Of a DNA stretch of 8,425 nucleotides, positions 6,534 to 8,425 are shown piece after piece. This stretch comes from Corynebacterium accolens (GTDB lineage: Bacteria > Actinomycetota > Actinomycetes > Mycobacteriales > Mycobacteriaceae): positions 2,362,898 to 2,371,322 of the forward strand of contig NZ_CP100376.1 of assembly GCF_030515985.1 (NCBI RefSeq), written 5' to 3'. Both the position numbers and the translations under genes were made by a program. The notes beneath the pieces are model-generated. The model saw only the letters and a program-made list of their open reading frames with translations, was not told the DNA's origin and did no database searches. The number at the start of each line of letters is the position of its first letter. Positions within the stretch are counted from its first letter, which is position 1.

Positions 6534-6863
6534 CACATCGTTTGCCAACGCAGCAGGATTATTCCAGTCCGTCAAAAACCTGTTCGCAATATCGCCATAC
6601 TGAGCCGGATCCAACGAACCCACAAACGCATTCCACGCCTTCACAAGATTCGACGGGTTAAAAACACCCCAATTATCCCGCACAATATCAATAACCGAAT
6701 CCCACAAACGCTGCGCCGCCCGATAAAGATTACTGCCCGCACGAGCAATATCAGACAAAATCTCACCCGAGGTCATCCGCTTAATGAAATCACCAGAAAT
6801 ATCATTCCACCGGCGCATCGCATCACGAATGAACTCATTAACGTCAGTAATATTCTGCCGGGG
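6534..6863 (-). pseudogene. Second unknown coding fragment, open at both ends
   Basis: About 110 codons are open on the minus strand between two IS termini, without a native start or stop. Codon use is G/T-rich in third position like 2035-2956. The peptide is almost all amphipathic helix rich in Trp, Asn and Asp (NEFIRDAMRRWNDISGDFIK, LYRAAQRLWDSVIDIVRDNW, NLVKAWNAFVGSL, RFLTDWNNPAALANDVG). I cannot name the family. Style and codon bias suggest it may derive from the same gene or genome as the larger fragment, but I see no sequence overlap that proves this. Terminal codons on both sides are IS-end sequence. Confidence 0.5.
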
Positions 6864-6987
6864 GCCCGAACCCCGGAAAGTGGACACGGGGATTTAATCA
6901 AGATGCGATAGTAAGTGTAGCTGATCCGGCGGCTTCGAAGGCGTTCGGCGAGCGATAGCCGCACCACGAGTGCAAGCGCTTGGTGTT
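6864..6987 (-). mobile_element. Right end of an A-like IS3 element
   Basis: The terminus CCCGAACCCCGGAAAGTGGACAC (6865-6887, read inward on the plus strand) matches the element-A left repeat CCTGACCCCCAGATGGTGGACAC at 18 of 23 positions, so this is probably the right end of A or a close relative. It abuts the internal part of copy A3 in opposite orientation at 6987/6988. The length is about 123-124 bp. Confidence 0.7.
6898..6987 (-). pseudogene. C-terminal tail of an A-like OrfB
   Basis: Twenty-nine codons, NTKRLHSWCGYRSPNAFEAA and onward to TLTIAS, end in TGA at 6900-6898. The N.KRLHS..GYRSPN.FE pattern closes many IS3-family OrfB proteins, just after the catalytic Glu region. The catalytic residues lie upstream of the join and are absent. 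Confidence 0.75.
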
Positions 6988-7010
6988 GGGAAGTGAGGTA
7001 CCTTTCCACC

Positions 7011-7352
7011 ATGCCACGCAAGACCTACACCGAGCAGTTCAAGCGCGACGCAGTCTCGTTGTACGAGTCGACCCCCGGAGCAACGCTCAACGCGATCGCC
7101 TCCGATCTCGGGGTCAACCGCAACTCCCTGCGCACCTGGCTCGACGCCTTCGGCACCGGCACCAAAACCAACGCCAACGGTGAAAAAGTCGCCAGCCCCA
7201 TTGCCGCAGCCAACAGCGCACGCACGCCTGCTGAAGGACTCTCCGACGCCGAACGCATCCGCGTGCTGGAACGCGAAAACGCCAAGCTCCGGGAGGAACG
7301 AGAGATTCTCCGCAAGGCGGCCAAATATTTCGCGGAAGAGACGAACTGGTGA
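7011..7352 (+). CDS. IS3-family OrfA of element A, intact
   Basis: The start is the ATG at 7011 (MPRKTYTEQ); this start context is conserved in all four copies, whereas an upstream in-frame ATG at 6993 lies in leader sequence. The product is 113 residues. It has a helix-turn-helix (TLNAIASDLGVNRNSLRTWL), a variable Ala/Thr-rich linker longer than in element B, and a leucine zipper (IRVLERENAKLREEREILRK) ending FAEETNW. The TGA overlaps the orfB GTG in GTGA at 7349-7352. Without orfB it can only bind or regulate. Confidence 0.9.
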   Translation: MPRKTYTEQFKRDAVSLYESTPGATLNAIASDLGVNRNSLRTWLDAFGTGTKTNANGEKVASPIAAANSARTPAEGLSDAERIRVLERENAKLREEREILRKAAKYFAEETNW

Positions 7353-7561
7353 ACCGCTTCCGGTTCGTTGATGACAACCGAGGCCTCTACGAGGTCAAGC
7401 GGTTATGTGAGGTTTTGAAGATCAACCGGTCCTCGTATTACAAATGGAAATCAGCTGCTCCTGCCCGCCGGCGACGCGTCCTTGACGACGCGGTGCTGGG
7501 AGCGAGGATCAAGGCCGTGTTCACGGCCGAGAACGGTTGTTACGGGGCGAAACGCGTGACG
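7349..7561 (+). pseudogene. orfB of element A, N-terminal 71 residues
   Basis: It starts at the GTG overlapping orfA. The HTH_21 region is visible (YEVKRLCEVLKINRSSYYKW), followed by ARIKAVFTAENGCYGAKRVTG. The DDE core has not yet begun when the inverted end A4 replaces it. The full family length is about 280-300 residues, so about three quarters is missing. Confidence 0.85.
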
Positions 7562-7562
7562 G

Positions 7563-7686
7563 GTACAACGAGACTGCGTCGCGCTTGAACTGCTCGGTGT
7601 AGGTCTTGCGTGGCATGGTGGAAAGGTACCTCACTTCCCCAGCGAGATGCTGGTTTCAAGGTGTCCACCATCTGGGGGTCAGGTCC
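7563..7686 (-). mobile_element. Left end of element A, copy A4
   Basis: This is identical to A2 (2959-3082) in inverted orientation over 124 bases. The orfA stub starts at the ATG at 7616-7614 and is cut in codon 18. The terminus GGACCTGACC faces right into an IS256-type coding fragment, and the inner edge faces A3. A3 and A4 thus form an inverted repeat of about 77 bp around 7065-7562. Confidence 0.85.
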
Positions 7687-7829
7687 GTCAATTCCCAAAC
7701 GATACTGCCGCACTAAAGACACTGTGGCTGATGATCTGCAACATCGAAGACAAGCGCGCTGCCCAGCGAGCGAGGAAAGCAAAACGCGATATTGAATGCA
7801 ACGGCTATATTGAAGGAGCGAAAGCAACT
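7687..7829 (+). pseudogene. IS256-family transposase, C-terminal fragment
   Basis: Forty-seven codons from 7689 read QFPNDTAALKTLWLMICNIE, then DKRAAQRARKAKRD and CNGYIEGAKAT. FPND.AALK.LWL...NIE.K is characteristic of the C-terminal part of IS256-family (mutator-type) transposases, after the catalytic Glu. The frame is cut on the left by the element-A terminus and on the right by the left end of element D, each probably an insertion into the older IS256 element. Confidence 0.75.
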
Positions 7830-8122
7830 GAAGTGTCCCAGGTTTTGTTCCGTTTGAGTAGATGGGAAAATCTGGAATATGCCAAGAAAATTTGACCAGG
7901 ATGCAAAGGACCGTGTGGTCCGTCTCGTGGAAGACCGCATCTTGGCGGAAAATATGTCGATGCAGGCCGCGTGCCAGGCAGTAGCTGCAAAGTTGGGGTT
8001 TCATGGCACACAGCTCGTCAATGGACCCAACAGGCTCGCCGTGCAGGAAACACCCCAGAACCAGTGCCTGAAGACTTGGCCGCCGAAAACGCCAGGCTAC
8101 GCCGCGAAAATCAAGAGCTTCG
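7830..8122 (+). mobile_element. Left part of element D (IS3 family)
   Basis: It begins GAAGTGTCCCAGGTTTTGTTC, a plausible IS3-type terminal repeat (GTGTCC core), followed by orfA from 7879. It stops near 8122 inside orfA where an oppositely oriented orfB piece begins; a short GAGCTTCG stretch sits at the join. The orfB half and right end are not seen. Confidence 0.7.
7879..8122 (+). pseudogene. orfA of element D, frameshifted and truncated
   Basis: The ATG at 7879 gives MPRKFDQDAKDRVVRLVED, then SMQAACQAVAAKLG, a helix-turn-helix start. The next frame then continues the family sequence VSWHTARQWTQQARRAG, then VPEDLAAENARLRRENQELR, the coiled coil. One G is missing from the run at 7995-7998 (GGGG where GGGGG restores the frame). 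The frame is lost in mid-domain rather than at the orfA/orfB boundary, so this is decay or a homopolymer error, not programmed frameshifting. The 3' end is cut at 8122. Confidence 0.8.
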
Positions 8123-8425
8123 AAACACCAGCCCCTCAGGAACATCACTACGCAGTGTATGTGCCATCCGCAGCGCTCGTTCGACCAGGTATGTATCTTG
8201 CACGCTATCCATAGCCCAGCCCAGTACCCTGCGGGAATGACCGTCGCGAACTGCGCATAAGTACAACCAGCCCTCGCCGGTGCGCAGGTAGGTAATGTCC
8301 GACATCCATACTCGATTGAGCTCGCCGGTATCAAACATGCGCTTTACCAGGTCAGGAAGAGCAGATTTACGCTTAGATTGAATCGTTGTCACCGGCACAA
8401 AAGCACGCGGTGAAATCCCTTCAAT
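8123..8425 (-). pseudogene. Middle part of a C-type OrfB transposase, runs off the window
   Basis: On the minus strand 101 codons run from IEGISPRAFVPVTT at 8425 through WMSDITYLRTGEGW (first catalytic Asp), LYLCAVRDGHSRRVLGWAM and MAHTLRSDVPEGLVF near 8123. There the expected H(S/A)DRG with the second Asp is replaced by element-D sequence. The first 50 or so residues closely match residues 94-145 of the chimera at 5233. The gene should continue beyond 8425. It supplies the part of OrfB missing after EGW at 5667, though it comes from a distinct copy (TGEGW against TNEGW). Confidence 0.85.

Larger units (their letters stand above)
6988..7562 (+). mobile_element. Internal part of element A, copy A3
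   Basis: It starts at GGGAAGTGAGGTACC, about 48 bases inside the element-A left end, so the terminal repeat is missing. It carries the whole orfA and the first 71 codons of orfB. It ends where the inverted copy A4 begins. It is the only copy that extends past the common stopping point of A1, A2 and A4. Confidence 0.8.

Noticed and set aside
6510..6911. 133-residue plus-strand frame
   Set aside because: It is antisense to the G/T-biased fragment at 6534-6863 and spans two IS termini. Its Arg/Ile/Asn-rich composition is typical of a shadow.
1911..7686. Element-A end repeats as a CRISPR array or MITE family
   Set aside because: Copies are few, in mixed orientation and with spacers of very different length. 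They are exact truncations of an IS left end rather than units with two terminal repeats.
7540..8334. 264-residue minus-strand frame
   Set aside because: It runs through element A, the IS256 fragment, the antisense of element-D orfA and the wrong frame of an orfB. It is Cys/His-rich with no coherent domain.

Overview
This window is a pile-up of broken insertion sequences (IS) with two short stretches of other coding DNA between them. I see no intact transposable element, RNA gene, CRISPR array or housekeeping operon. Moderately high GC and the IS types (IS3-family orfA/orfB pairs, an IS21-family istA/istB element, an IS256-family fragment) suggest a high-GC Gram-positive, most plausibly Corynebacterium or a close relative. 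That assignment is inference.

The IS3-family material falls into four groups, labelled here by local names. Element A has an OrfA starting MPRKTY; element B starts MSRY; element C starts MSSSRKKY and its OrfB contains MSDITYL; element D starts MPRKFDQD.

Layout: 1-39 flank; 40-164 right end of a C-type element (-); 165-1910 first 48 codons of istB and nearly all of istA (-); 1911-2034 left end of A (-); 2035-2956 a 922-bp open reading stretch of unknown function (+); 2957-3084 left end of A (+); 3085-3370 hairpin and sparse DNA; 3371-3901 decayed B-type remnants; 3902-4026 right end of the IS21 element (-); 4027-4885 left part of B with intact orfA; 4886-5667 left part of C with intact orfA; 5668-6409 the rest of istB and the IS21 right end (+); 6410-6533 a second C-type right end (+); 6534-6863 another unknown coding fragment (-); 6864-6987 right end of an A-like element (-); 6988-7562 A with intact orfA; 7563-7686 left end of A (-); 7687-7829 IS256-type fragment; 7830-8122 left part of D with frameshifted orfA; 8123-8425 middle of a C-type orfB (-).

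Two patterns stand out. First, istB is cut in two: codons 1-48 lie at 165-308 (-), and the remaining 217 lie at 5671-6324 (+), fused in frame to the N-terminal half of a C-type OrfB. Rejoined, the halves give a seamless IstB of about 265 residues. Second, seven IS-end fragments from at least three element types are all about 123-126 bp long, measured inward from the IS terminus. Unrelated elements should not share a truncation length. The simplest reading is that several junctions are assembly joins at repeat ends of fixed overlap length, so the order and orientation of segments should not be trusted until read support is seen. No gene here can be shown to act with another in a pathway; at most the intact orfA genes could still be expressed.
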